NCBI GenBank assembly: GCA_035235625.1
Contig: CP141144.1
Span: forward strand, 20,457,014-20,521,013
Length of the DNA: 64,000 bases
Direction: 5' to 3'
Origin: Saururus chinensis
Lineage: Eukaryota; Streptophyta; Magnoliopsida; Piperales; Saururaceae
Numbering within the stretch: position 1 is the first letter of the stretch; each line of letters opens with the position of its first letter. The translations under genes and the position numbers were made by a program. Of the stretch, positions 37,301 to 47,790 are shown in pieces. Under the pieces are notes generated by a model that was not told the DNA's origin, did not search any database, and worked only from the letters and a program-made list of their open reading frames with translations.

Positions 37301-38922
37301 TTCTCATAACTTTGTTGTTTGTACTTCTGATAAATGTTTGTATTGGAAGTCTTTTGATCACTCTTATGTAATGTTATGCTTGTATGTTGATGATATATTA
37401 CTGTTTGGTGATAATGTGGATCATATCAATAAGGTTAAGGACTTCCTTAATGAGAATTTTGATATGAAAGATTTAGGTCTTGCAAAGGTTATACTGGGCT
37501 TGAAGATTGATAGGACTTCTCAAGGAATAGTTGTGAGTCAATCACACTATGTGGAGAAAATTCTAAAGAAGTATAAATACTTCGATAGAAAACTTGTCAA
37601 TACGCCATATGATGCAAGTGTAAGACTTAAGAAAAATTGTGGAGAAAGTGTATCACAACTTAGATTTTCATAGCTAATAAGAAGTTTGAGTTATCTGGCT
37701 AACTGCAGTAGACCAGATATATCCTATGTTGTGGGAAGACTAAGTAGATATACTAAGAGCCCTAATGAATCTCATTGGATCGCCATTGAGAGAGTTTTCA
37801 GGTATCTGAAGGAAAGTGTAAACCACGGTTTACATTATTCCGGGTTCCCTGCTGTATTAGAAAGATACAGTGATGCAAATTGGATATCAGATTCTGATGA
37901 AACCAAGGCTACTAGCGGTTATGTGTTTACACTATGTGGTGGGGCGGTTGCATGGAAATCTTCTAAACAAATACTGATAACAAAGTCTACCATGGATGCA
38001 GAGTTGGTAGCTCTTGATAAAATTGGTGGAATGGGGGAATGGCTTAGGGATCTTCTGATAGATATACCCTGGTTGAATAAGCCAATTCCTGGAATATTGA
38101 TTCACTGTGATAGCCAGTCATCTCTTAATAAGGTTAAGAGTAAGAATCATAATAAGAGGTCCTCCAGGCACATTGAACTAAGGTATAAAATCTTGCGCAA
38201 GTTGACTACCTCAGGAGTCATTACCTTAAGTTTTATATGATCAGCGGAGAATTTGGCTGATTCATTTACAAAAGGGTTGTCAGCAGGGCAAATCCTTAAC
38301 TCATCTAGGGGAATGGGGCTGAAAGCCTATGATTAAGTCATCGTTAGTAGCAACCCAATCTCTCTGCGTGGAGATCCCACTACGAAGATTCAATGGGTAA
38401 AAACAAGCTAATGCGTGACTTGGAGAGAGCACTATTAAATATTATATGCTCATTCCTGTGATATGATGAGAATGCTCTTAATGCATATGAAACAAGTTGA
38501 CGAAAGTCTTAATGAAGTCAAGGCTTATTTAGCAAGGTATTATTATACATATTACCCTTGGAGACTGTCACCTATATGAGTGCCACTGAGGTCGCAGTTA
38601 AAGAGAACGAGGGCTTGTTCTCTGACGTGCAATTCATGAAAAGATACAAGGTGCATGGCTGTAAAGCGCTACCCCGAATGATCTCGAAAATGGAGTTATT
38701 TTAAGTGTTAGGTTTGTCAAAGCTCTTGCTTTAAGGTTCAAGTTCAAGACTTAGTTCACTTCGAACTTGTGAGAGTGGCGGCTTACCAAACTGGGTGCAA
38801 GTTCAAACCCGTAAGGTACCTATCACCGAAAACTTGGAGTACTATTGCTCAGTGTCTCTTTTTATGTGTTTTATTAAAAATTTGTGTTTGTGGACGTGTT
38901 TTATATCAAGTCATGGTGGGGT

Positions 38923-39500
38923 TGTTGATTTCTGACGTGATATAAAAGCAGAAACCGGGTGCCGTTTTATTTGACTTTTCTAGTGTTGAGCCAATCGATC
39001 GCCCTATCACTCGATCGATCGCCCCGTTCAAACGGTTGTTGCCCCGATTAAATGGCTTAACGGATTTCTGAAAAAAAAAAAAGAACAGTCACAATGATTA
39101 GCACGACGGTTATTAAAAACTTAGCCATTTCGGTTTCGTGGGAGCGTATAATCATCAAAGACCAATGGGAGAAATAGAGAGCATTGAACAGACAGAAAAT
39201 AGAGAGCGTCTCTTCCTTTTCATCGGTCCTTTCTCTGGTTTTCTGAGAGAAAAATCCTGAAAAACCACTCCCTCTATTCTCTCTGATTTTCTGAGTTCTT
39301 CACTGAGCAATAGAGTTTACCCCGATTGAGATCCTGCCTGTTTGAGTGGAGGTGCACCTTCAAACGGGTTGTGTGGTTCGTTGTATCTCAGGAACGGAAT
39401 ACTCTGAAACGCCTGTGCACGAAGGGCGGCGTATCTGTTTCAAGGACAGTGTGCACCTCGAACCGGGTTCATAAATTTCTCTTCTCTTTGGTATTTAATT

Positions 39501-39531
<31 letters not shown>

Positions 39532-39617
39532 TTGCAAATATATTTATGTGTGATGATTTGCATGTTAATTGTGACTTATATTCAATCTGTACTCTATATT
39601 TTGTAGTAACCCCAACA
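38923..39617 (+). repeat. 3' LTR of the Copia element
   Basis: 695 bp, TGTTGATTTC...ACCCCAACA, preceded by GGTGGGGT. Its TA tract (39502-39533) is shorter and includes a TACA interruption. Confidence 0.95.
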
Positions 39618-39870
39618 TATTGTAGTAAATAGCATCCATTGCACAGAACTGGATGAAGAATGCACCAGCATAGACCCCTAGTCCCTTAGCAACTTCAAGA
39701 CCCCGAGGGAGAAATGCATCATATATAAAACATGAGACGGGGTTTTCTGAGCTCTCAAGCATCTGGATGAGACTGCACAATGATTCTGACCCAACTGACT
39801 GGAACCACTCAAGGTAGTCGTTGAATCCTACTCCTTGCTGCTCCCAACCTTCGTCATAGCCGTCTGAGAT

Positions 39871-40814
39871 CAGGGCCGGCTTGACAACTTAGGCAGTTGC
39901 CTAGGGCCCCAACAAATACCACAAAAAATCCTAACCCCCAATAAACACCACAAAAAAAATTTATAATTCATGATTCATTAAATATAACTTTTTAGAAAAC
40001 CAAAGAAACATACACCAATTAATATTATTACATGCTTTGTGAGCATTTTCTATATAATAGATATAGATTATCACTTACCATATGAATTACTTTCTTTGAA
40101 ATTAAAATACCCACTTAACATATAGGTTGTTATTTTAGCCTTAAAATTTACAAACCCAAGCCCCAACTCTTTTACATATTTTTATAGATCTTACTATTTC
40201 ACCGAGACCCCAAATTCCTTACAACAACATTGATATCTCTCTTATTTTTTTAAATATAATAGAGTTTTCTGAATTTTACATTATAGCTCTATTTTGTTCA
40301 ATTTAAGAAGTTTGGTATTTAAAAAATAAAATTATAAGCTTATTTTTTCTTCTCTAATACATGGGTTTTACCATTCAATAAATTTTTTTTTTTTAATATA
40401 ACTATTAATATAGGAAGGAGATAGTATAATAGAGCAAACAAACAATTTGTAATATATGTGAGAAAGGAAAACAAGTCGCTTATTAATTGGCATGCCCACT
40501 AAAGCATATGGAGGTTTTTAAGAATTGTCGGGGTGGGGGAGGGGGAGAAAAGGCCACCGTCATTTTGTTAAAATAGCTTATGTGTACAATTTAATATATG
40601 CTTATTTGAATAAATATATTATTTTTATAAAAAAAATAAATTCTTAATAAATTTATTGATGTAATAAAGAAGATATTTGAGAAACTTAAGTTAAGGTTAG
40701 TAATTGAACAACTAATTTTAATAATTATTTCATTGCATTAATCTATCAAATTAAACGTAAAAATACTCATCTAAAAATTTGCCTTATGCCTCAAATTTTA
40801 TTGAGCCGGCCCTG
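39871..40814. mobile_element. Non-autonomous hAT element (944 bp) in UGT exon 1
   Basis: Terminal inverted repeats CAGGGCCGGCTTGA at the left and CAGGGCCGGCTCAA reading inward from the right, with a perfect 8-bp duplication TCTGAGAT (39863-39870, 40815-40822), are the hAT signature. The inside is AT-rich, with no transposase frame. The subterminal text TTAGGCAGTTGCCTAGG and GCCTTATGCCTC recurs in the older relative at 49587-51235. The target is coding sequence of the UGT, right after an IKIQKISD-encoding stretch. Confidence 0.9.
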
Positions 40815-41011
40815 TCTGAGATCTTCTGTATTTTGATGGCACTAGTCTGGGCTTCTTCTATGGACTTGGTGATGAAGACGGTGGTGACGAGGGAGACCTC
40901 AAGGCCATTGGAGGCCAAACGCTTGGCGAACTGGAGCATGGGGTTGATGTGGCCTTGGGTAGGAAAGGGGAAGACCAGAACATGAGCTCTCTGAGTTCTC
41001 TCCAGCCCCAT

Positions 41012-41609
41012 CTTGGCTTTGAATGCCTTGCTTGTAGAGCAGGGACTATTTACAACAAAGTGAGAATTTCTTGCTTTTATGTCCTTAACAATTAAACAAT
41101 ACCACTTAACTCGACCATTTAACTAATAGGGCTCTAAGCATGGTATGAGACCATTTAACTTCACATAGTTGGGAGTTGCTAGTACTATGTTGGGAGCCTT
41201 ATACGAGTCTGAACATGATACATAAGAGGTCAGCATTACATAAATGTGAAGTTGCCGGTACCATGTTTGGAGCCTATATGGGCTGGTAGGGCAGAGCACG
41301 GTCAGGCTAAATGCAGCCAAAAATTTTAATGTGATCGGTTTAGATTCAACAACCTTGTTTCCATATATAGTACCAAATTAAATGAGCGGCCAAAAGCATG
41401 CATTAACTAACGTTTCTCCGACTGATCAGCTCCTCCTTTCCATTTCTGGGCGCTAACTCCTTTTCTTTCTTGCTCCACATTAGAGAATTTTGCACTGGTA
41501 GTCGTTCTGGCTCTTAAATTTAAGTTTTCAAGTTTTTACATCACTGCAGACGGACACACAGCAATTGCACTCACAAAAATTGGGTGACAACATGGAGACT
41601 AATCTGATA
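41012..41609. other. Former upstream region of the UGT pseudogene
   Basis: No gene. It contains two imperfect direct copies of a ~45-bp phrase with GTTGGGAGCCTTATA-like text (about 41157-41205 and 41243-41285). No clear TATA box in the expected place. Confidence 0.4.
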
Positions 41610-42239
41610 CACAGTATAATAAAATGTAGTATTAGCAATGCATTTATTAGCGATGCTTATTTAAGCGTCGTTAAAAATAACTATTTTCGACGTATAAAGA
41701 AACATCGCAAAAAAATAAACTATTAACGACGCATTTTAAGTGTTGCTAATAATAACTATATTAGCGACACTTTATTATAAGTGTCGCTAATAGTTTATGT
41801 ATTTGCGACACTTTATATAACCGTCGCTAAAATAAATATATTTTAAATAAAAAAATATAACTATTAGATAATTTATTTAAAAGCATCGCTAATAGTGTAG
41901 CTATTAGCGATGCTTATAAAAGCGTTACTAATAGTTATTAATTAAAAATAAAAAAATAAATTTTAAATTATTAGCGACGCTTTTTAATGTGTCATAAATA
42001 CCATTTTTAATAAGCTTTATTAATTAATTTTATTTAATAAATAAATATTAAAAATTTATAATAAACTTCTTAAATATAATATATTTTATTTAATATTTAC
42101 TATTTGTATATACAATAAATAAATATTAAATTTTTAATAAAAAATAGTGTTAAATTTTGATTAAAATTTCACTATATTATATATAATATATTTTATTTGT
42201 TAAATTTTATTATTATTTTTAAAATATAATTTATAATAA

Positions 42240-42687
42240 AAGAGAGTGCATAGAGAGAGTGTGAGAGTGAGGAGAGAGAGAGGAGAGGGAAGAGAGAGGG
42301 AAGGGAGGAGAGAGAGGGAGGGAGGAGAGTGAGGGAGGGAGGGAGGGAGGAGAGTGAGGAAGAGGGAGGAGAGAGGAGAGAGAAGAGATGGGAGATGAGA
42401 GAAGAGATAGAGGGTAGAGAGGGTGAGGAGAGAGAGAGGGAGGAAAGAGAGAGGAGAGAGAGAGAGGGGAGGTGAGAGAGGAGATAGAGGGTAGAGAGGG
42501 TGAGGAGAGAGAGAGGAGAGTTATTTTGGTTTTTTAATTTTTTTATATTTTTAAAATTAAAATTAAAATTAAAATAAATAATAATAAAATTTAATTTTAT
42601 TTCTTTTAATTATTTTTCATTTTGGAAAATTAATTTTAAAGAATAAAAAATCTTAAAAAATTTAAATTAGAGGAGATAGAGAGGGAG

Positions 42688-42719
<32 letters not shown>

Positions 42720-43000
42720 GGAGGGGGAGAGAGGGGAGAGGAAGGGGAGAGAGGGAGAGGGAGAGAGGGAGAGCCGGGGAGGAGAGAGGAGAGGGAGGAG
42801 AGAGAGGGGAGATAGGGTAGAGAGAGGAGAGAGAGGGAGGAGAAAGAGAGGAGAGAGAGGAGAGGGAGGAGGAGGGAGGAGGGAGAGAGAGGAGAGAAGG
42901 AGAGAGAGAGAGGAGAGGGAGGAGAGAGAGGAGAGAGAGAGAGGAGAGGGAGGAGAGAGAGGAGAGAGAGAAGGGAGAGAGAGGGGAGGGGATATAAATT
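42240..43000. repeat. Purine (GA/GGA) microsatellite blocks in the CACTA element
   Basis: Long GAGAGA/GGGAGGA tracts at 42240-42520 and 42666-42990 are separated by AT-rich DNA. The long frame on the opposite strand (Ser/Leu/Pro only) is a product of this composition. Confidence 0.9.
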
Positions 43001-43110
43001 TTTTTAAAAAATAAAAATATAAGTATTAGCAACATATAAAATATACATCACTAATACAACATAGTATTAGCGATATATAAATATATACATTGCTAATATA
43101 ACATAGTATT

Positions 43111-45009
43111 AGCAATGTTTTAAAACCTAGCCCAGTCCCCAACCCGGATTAGTGGCTAGGCTGGGTCGACCCGGGTTGACCATGGGGATGACGTCATCAC
43201 CTAAAAAAAGTTTGCAAGAATTTCCCCATAAAACAAAAAAAAATTACTTAAACCTTTTCAAAATCTCATTTGAACCTATTTGACCATTCAATATATTGTT
43301 CATTCCAACCTATTTTAATAAGTTATAATTTCACATTTCCCTTTAACAACATAAAACAACATAAATGGTAACATAAATAAATAAATACCAAATTTTAAAC
43401 CTACACTACTCTTTTAAAGCCATACTTCTAACATAATCAGAAACATAAACAAACATTCAAGATGACATTAAATGCCCTTTGTCCGATCTAGTGTCACATG
43501 CCAACCATTTACGTTGATGTTCCTTCAAATTCAGGTAACCATACATACAAATACACTAAGTAGCATCCATTCTCATTACTTGATGCTTCTCCTCTTAGTT
43601 ATGTTTCTTCCTCCAAATGGATAGCTAGAATTAATTAGAATCACCCCATTAGCTCAAACAAGTAGAGTACCACCTCTGGATTTTGGACATATTCCCAAAT
43701 CCTTGGCTTCTTCTCCATGTAATTCATCCCTTCAAAGAAAAAAAGAACCAGAAAAGAGAACCTACTCGTCAGAAAGAGTAAGTACCAATTACCACCACCA
43801 AAGAATTTCTTCAGCATTTCAGGAGACCCAACTGTGAAGAGACCTATAAATTCATCCTACCTCAACACATTCAATCAGGGAAGTACAGAAGGAAAAATGG
43901 ATGGGTATTCTAGGTTTGAAGTTGGTAGCAGCATGAAGTCCAGCTCCATAGAATTGCCAGATGTCACTTCTTCCTCATTTCCTACACTAAACCCAAATCC
44001 CAGCTCCCAGCTTAAAAACCAGTATACCCAAGAACAATTTGCCACCCAAAATAGCACAGCAGAGGAAAAACCAGATGAAGGTTTAGGGGAGAAATTCGGT
44101 GTCATTTTGAGCATAGGCCGATCACTCTTGTCTGCTGCTTCTGGCAGTTTCAAATCCAAAAGCCAAAGCACAAGCTCCTAGAGGGGAGAAGTTCAACCTA
44201 TGTTTACAAATCAATAATATTGCATATGCACTCTACGCAAGATGTTATATGTTCAACTGGATATATCAAAACATAAATGAATCCACCCAACAACAACAAA
44301 CACAACAAAAGTACAAACAATCATTCATACTCGGAAACAAGGAAGAACATCAAAATCAAAGCTGAAATGAAGGCATTTGGGGTAAAAATGGCACCTTTCG
44401 ATGCAACTCGACGAGGGCTTCTTCCACCAATGCGATCTATAGTAGGAAAAACATGTGCAAATTAGAAATGAACGCAGAACGCCTCTCTAGAAGGCTTCGC
44501 AGCACTGGACATACCCACGGTGCCTCCGAAGTTAGACGGGGAGGAGTCAGCGATTTAGGTAGAAAAATAGATGGCGGCGAGGGAAGATGAGAGAGGAGGG
44601 ATTTTCACCGGAGAAAATCTCCAGCCGCAGGCCCAAATCGCCCAAAGCTCCTCCCTGCTTTCAGGCAATGAACAGAGACAGAACGTGCAGAGGGAATCGC
44701 CCGAACGTGGAGAGAATCGCCCGAGGAGATCACTGCTCACAAATTTGGCATCGCCTCAAATCACTCAGCCCTCCAAGCTCCTCCAATCCAGATCCAGAAT
44801 CCCGATCGCGAATTTGCGATCTGTTTTTTTATAAAAAAAATAAGCCAGACCGGACCGGAACACAAGGGTAACCAGTTTAACCGGCCGGATCAAGCTAACC
44901 CGGCCAAGTTAAACAGACCTGAGAATCCAGTTGAACCGGCCTGTTTTTTACAACGAGTCCGGTTGAACCCGATCGGACCAGCCGGTCTAGTCCGATTTTT
45001 AAAACACTG
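43111..45009. mobile_element. Non-autonomous hAT-like element carrying host gene fragments (copy 2)
   Basis: The left end CAATGTTTTAAAACC and inward-reading right end CAGTGTTTTAAAAATCGG form the terminal repeats. Flanking 8-mers AGTATTAG (43103-43110) and AGTATATA (45010-45017) agree at five positions. It is 1899 bp. It shares both ends and the region 44205-44800 with the copy at 13498-22424. Between about 43480 and 44200 it holds different DNA, including an open frame at 43834-44181, where the other copy has an argininosuccinate lyase exon. It has no transposase and inserted into the CACTA-like element. Confidence 0.7.
43834..44181 (+). pseudogene. Captured unidentified protein fragment (C-terminal exon-like)
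   Basis: The frame begins at 43834 and its internal methionine segment (MDGYSRFEVG) starts at about 43897. It ends in a serine/lysine-rich tail, SGSFKSKSQSTSS, then TAG. Composition is normal for protein: serine-rich, with the hydrophobic patch FGVILSIGRSLLSAASGS near the C-terminus that could form an amphipathic helix. The opposite frame has no such character. The upstream sequence (TTTCTTCAG at about 43807-43815) could be a splice acceptor. I do not recognise the family. Its position inside a transposon copy, and its absence from the sister copy, point to a captured host exon. Confidence 0.45.
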
Positions 45010-45174
45010 AGTATATACATCGCTAATACTATGTTGTATTAGCGATGTACAGCTTATACATTGTTGTTATTTTATATTAGTGACTCTCACTATGAGCGTC
45101 GCTAATGTAATTTTTTAAAAAAAAAAATTTCTGGGAGAATTAACACCCACGCGGCAAAATTTCGCACGCGGGTG

Positions 45175-45446
45175 AAATTCCCCTGCCCATTTCTTATCAA
45201 GCCCCCCCAGACCCGGTATCCCCTCTGCTCCCCGTTGCCTCCACCACCCCGCCTCCTCCTCCCCTCTCCCCTCCTTGCCCCGGACCCCACCCCCTCCGGT
45301 TCCCCCTTCTCCCTCCCAGTCCCCCTTTCCCTCTCGTTATGCACCCCCGCCTTCACAGCCTCCTCCTCCCCCTGCCCCGCTTGTCCCGGACCCCACCCCC
45401 TCCGGTTCCCCCTCCTCCCTCCTGGTTCGCCTTTCAGAAAAGGGGG
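45175..45446. other. C-rich block of the CACTA element, left of the solo LTR
   Basis: Strongly C/T-rich (CCCCTCTCCCCTCC type), continuing after the solo LTR at 48788-49030. No coding evidence. Confidence 0.6.
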
Positions 45447-47569
45447 TGTAATAACCTGGGCTTTTCTGTGGTTATTTAATTGCTTCTTGGGAAATTAATT
45501 ATTTGTTTTAATCTTCTGTATTATCTTTCTCGATAATTATGTGTTAGTGTTGTACGTAGCCTCGGTCGTGGGTGGAAAAGGTTGTACGTTTTCAAGAGTT
45601 TAAACGCGTAAGTTAAGATTCGGAGTTTAATTTGAAAACTTGGTCCTTAAGATAGGGCTCTCGGATAAAAAATAAAGTTGTTTTGGTCATGGTGGGGTCT
45701 TGTGGTGGAATTCACCATGTGTTGGGAGTGCTCGCGCGGGTAAAAGAAGTTGAGACGTGTGAGGTAGAGGTGCATGTGTGAAAAAAAGGGGGTTAAAAAG
45801 AAATGCAGAACGCGCTTTGCGTTCTGCACAGTAAATTCCGCCGGCAAACAAGGAGAGTCACTACCCCTTTTTCACTGTGAGCGCCGCCGCCGCCCCTCCA
45901 CCTTCGCTAGAGTCTAACCATTCGATTACCGTGAGACTGGTTGTGCCACATTCGGCCACTGTCGTGCCTCCTCCCCTCAAACAGTTCGCTGACTGGATTG
46001 TGGACGCATTTCTCTGTTTTGGGCCAAATCGCCGCCGGAGCAGACAAAAGCCACCAGAGCCGCCAAAATCCTCCTGAGCAGTCGCCTGGCCACCATGAAC
46101 CGGAAGGTACACCCTTTTCCCCCAATTTTAATCATGTTGGCTCTTTCTCCAAAGATTTCATTTGTGGACTATTTTTGGGATTTTGTTGTTCTGGGCCGAA
46201 CCACCACTGTAGCTGACGGGGTAGGCAGCCGTGAGCTATTTTCCGGCCAGCGACTACTCTACCAACCCTCTGGGCTACTATTGGGATGCCATGCAACCGG
46301 ATTTTTTACTCCGATCAACCACCCCTTGCGGACCTGCCCTGTTTTTGGGACAAACTGCTTCTGGGACCGGCGAAACTTGCCATCTTGATCCATTTTCCAC
46401 CGGTTCCGATGTCATCTCTCCCACCTCAGATCTTGACTTATCTCCTCGCATACCCTTTTCCTCTTCTTCAATTTTATCCCGCCCATGCTGCATGTTTTTC
46501 CATTAGAAAATTTGCAAGGAGAATTGCCCAGTGACTAGTTCACTTTGCCAGTGGCCAGGACCACCATTGCATTTCTTTTTCCCTACCTACTATGCGCCTA
46601 AACCCCACCCATGTTGTTGGGCTCATATTAACTCTTCTTTGGGCATGCAGGCATCTGAATCACCGGGGTGGATGTTGTGAGAGACGTTCATAACTGCAGG
46701 CATTAATTTGAGACCTCCGCTATAGTTTCCACCCTAGAGCTATCTCTCGTAGTGGAAGGGTGTGTGGGCTGTTGTGTATGCACCAACACAGCCTTCGTGG
46801 TACGCCCTGACATCAATTTTGGCCTGGACGATAAGGTAGGAGACTTTGAACCCTAGAAATTCACTCTAGCGTGCTTTTTTGATAGAATGCATGTTAGGAC
46901 TAAGGTGTTAATTGCATGATGTTTAGATGTATATTAATGTGGATGATGTCAAGTGTAGAGGTTAATTATAGTGGCCATATGTTTATATTTTTAAAATTAT
47001 TTGTGTATTAGTTAGTTGATTAGTCGGACGTTTACATTATGACTTCTTCATGATTGGGATAAATGGATGAGCAGGAGACCCATGTAATTAATTATATTTC
47101 TTGCTAAATGCATGAGTGGTCATTATGTTTATGTAGAGAATTATGTTTACATGATCTAAAGTTTATAAAACATGTTGTAAGATGTATGTGGGGTATCTAG
47201 TTTAGAACTACGAGTAGTTATACGTGTGCAGATGATGTGCGTAGGTTTGTTAAGTGACAATCAATTTTGGCTGATTTGAATTTCATTGAAGTGAGGCAGA
47301 TACTTCAAGGTTTAGTAAATCGGCAAATTAAGGTTTGGGGCTTAGATATAATTTACTGGTAAAAGTGTAAACTATAATGGTATCTGCATAACGTATGAAC
47401 TATAAACTTCAACATAATTAAATTATGTAGATTCATAATAAGAGTGAATCCTTAGCTAGTTTGACAAATTGAATTCGGTATCGGTTGACGACTAACTAAT
47501 GGTCAGTTGTTCACTTGTAAGGTCAACATGGTTCATACCCTTGTGGTGATGTATGTAAGTTCATATTTT

Positions 47570-47700
47570 TAATGCTCTGTTGAGAGCACTGTAAGCTTTC
47601 CGCCCAAGAGTGGCACTGTAAGTTTTTCCGCCCAAGAGTGGCACTATAAGTTTTTCGCCCAAGAGAGGCACTATAAGTTTTCCTGCCTTAATTGGCACTT
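47570..47700 (+). repeat. ~31-bp tandem repeat in the solo LTR
   Basis: Four units of CCGCCCAAGAGTGGCACT plus GTAAGTTTTT-like spacer; the first is preceded by the palindrome GCTCTGTTGAGAGC. The fourth unit is degenerate. Confidence 0.8.
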
Positions 47701-47758
47701 TTAGGACCAAGCCTTTGTTGGCCCTATATGGCCCCAAAGAGTGGGCATTTGCGCGCTC

Positions 47759-47790
47759 AGGTAAGTAGTATCATGGATCTACTCTTACCT
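47759..47790 (+). other. Conserved LTR hairpin
   Basis: Identical to 6941-6972 over the 32 bases although the surrounding LTR is strongly diverged: AGGTAAGTAGTA, a nine-base loop, TACTCTTACCT. Confidence 0.7.

Larger units (their letters stand above)
33644..39617 (+). mobile_element. Copia LTR retrotransposon, full length but broken
   Basis: LTRs at 33644-34348 and 38923-39617 (about 700 bp, TGTTGATTTC...ACCCCAACA) and perfect TATTG duplications (33639-33643, 39618-39622) delimit a 5974-bp element in exon 1 of the UGT pseudogene. Parts in order: gag with zinc knuckle CWVCGKPGHFANKC (about 34.4-35.3 kb), protease region, integrase (about 35.8-36.6 kb; FITFIDDYSK, YSPQSNGVAERNN), reverse transcriptase (about 36.9-37.6 kb; QMDVKTAFLNGE, LYVDDILLFG), RNase H (about 37.7-38.2 kb). 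Integrase before reverse transcriptase is the Copia order. The polypurine tract GGTGGGGT precedes the 3' LTR. The coding region looks nearly complete in content but has roughly half a dozen breaks. By eye the LTRs differ at about 15 of the first ~113 aligned bases, mostly transitions, so it is not a recent insertion. Confidence 0.95.
32354..41011 (-). pseudogene. UDP-glycosyltransferase (UGT74-like) pseudogene with two insertions
   Basis: The family moves glucose from UDP-glucose to small acceptors in the cytosol. Exon 1 starts at ATG 41011 (HVLVFPFPTQGHINPMLQFA, the acceptor-side N-terminus). It resumes at 39870 after a hAT element (NPVSCFIYDAFLP) and at 33643 after a Copia element (LPGLPEFQPDELPSFVYIPD), ending at donor GAG|GTAGGC (33430). 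A 350-bp intron ends CATAG|GTCG (33080), the usual single-intron position of this group. Exon 2 (33079-32354) has KTVGPTVPS, GSVVYASFG, QMEEIGWGL, the PSPG box WCPQLKVLAH...HCG-NST and QWSDHPTNAKYVEEVW, ending at TAG 32354-32356 after NIEEFVAAIVE. In-frame stops include TAA 33508-33510, TAG at a normally Trp codon (33466-33468), TAG 32765-32767, and TGA in the PSPG box (32642-32644); the frame also shifts. The gene was therefore dead even without the insertions. Confidence 0.9.

Noticed and set aside
42667-43035. 122-codon Ser/Leu/Pro frame on the minus strand
   Set aside because: Translation of a purine-rich microsatellite.
45172-45498. Proline-rich 108-codon frame
   Set aside because: Composition-driven frame of the C-rich CACTA block running into the solo LTR start.
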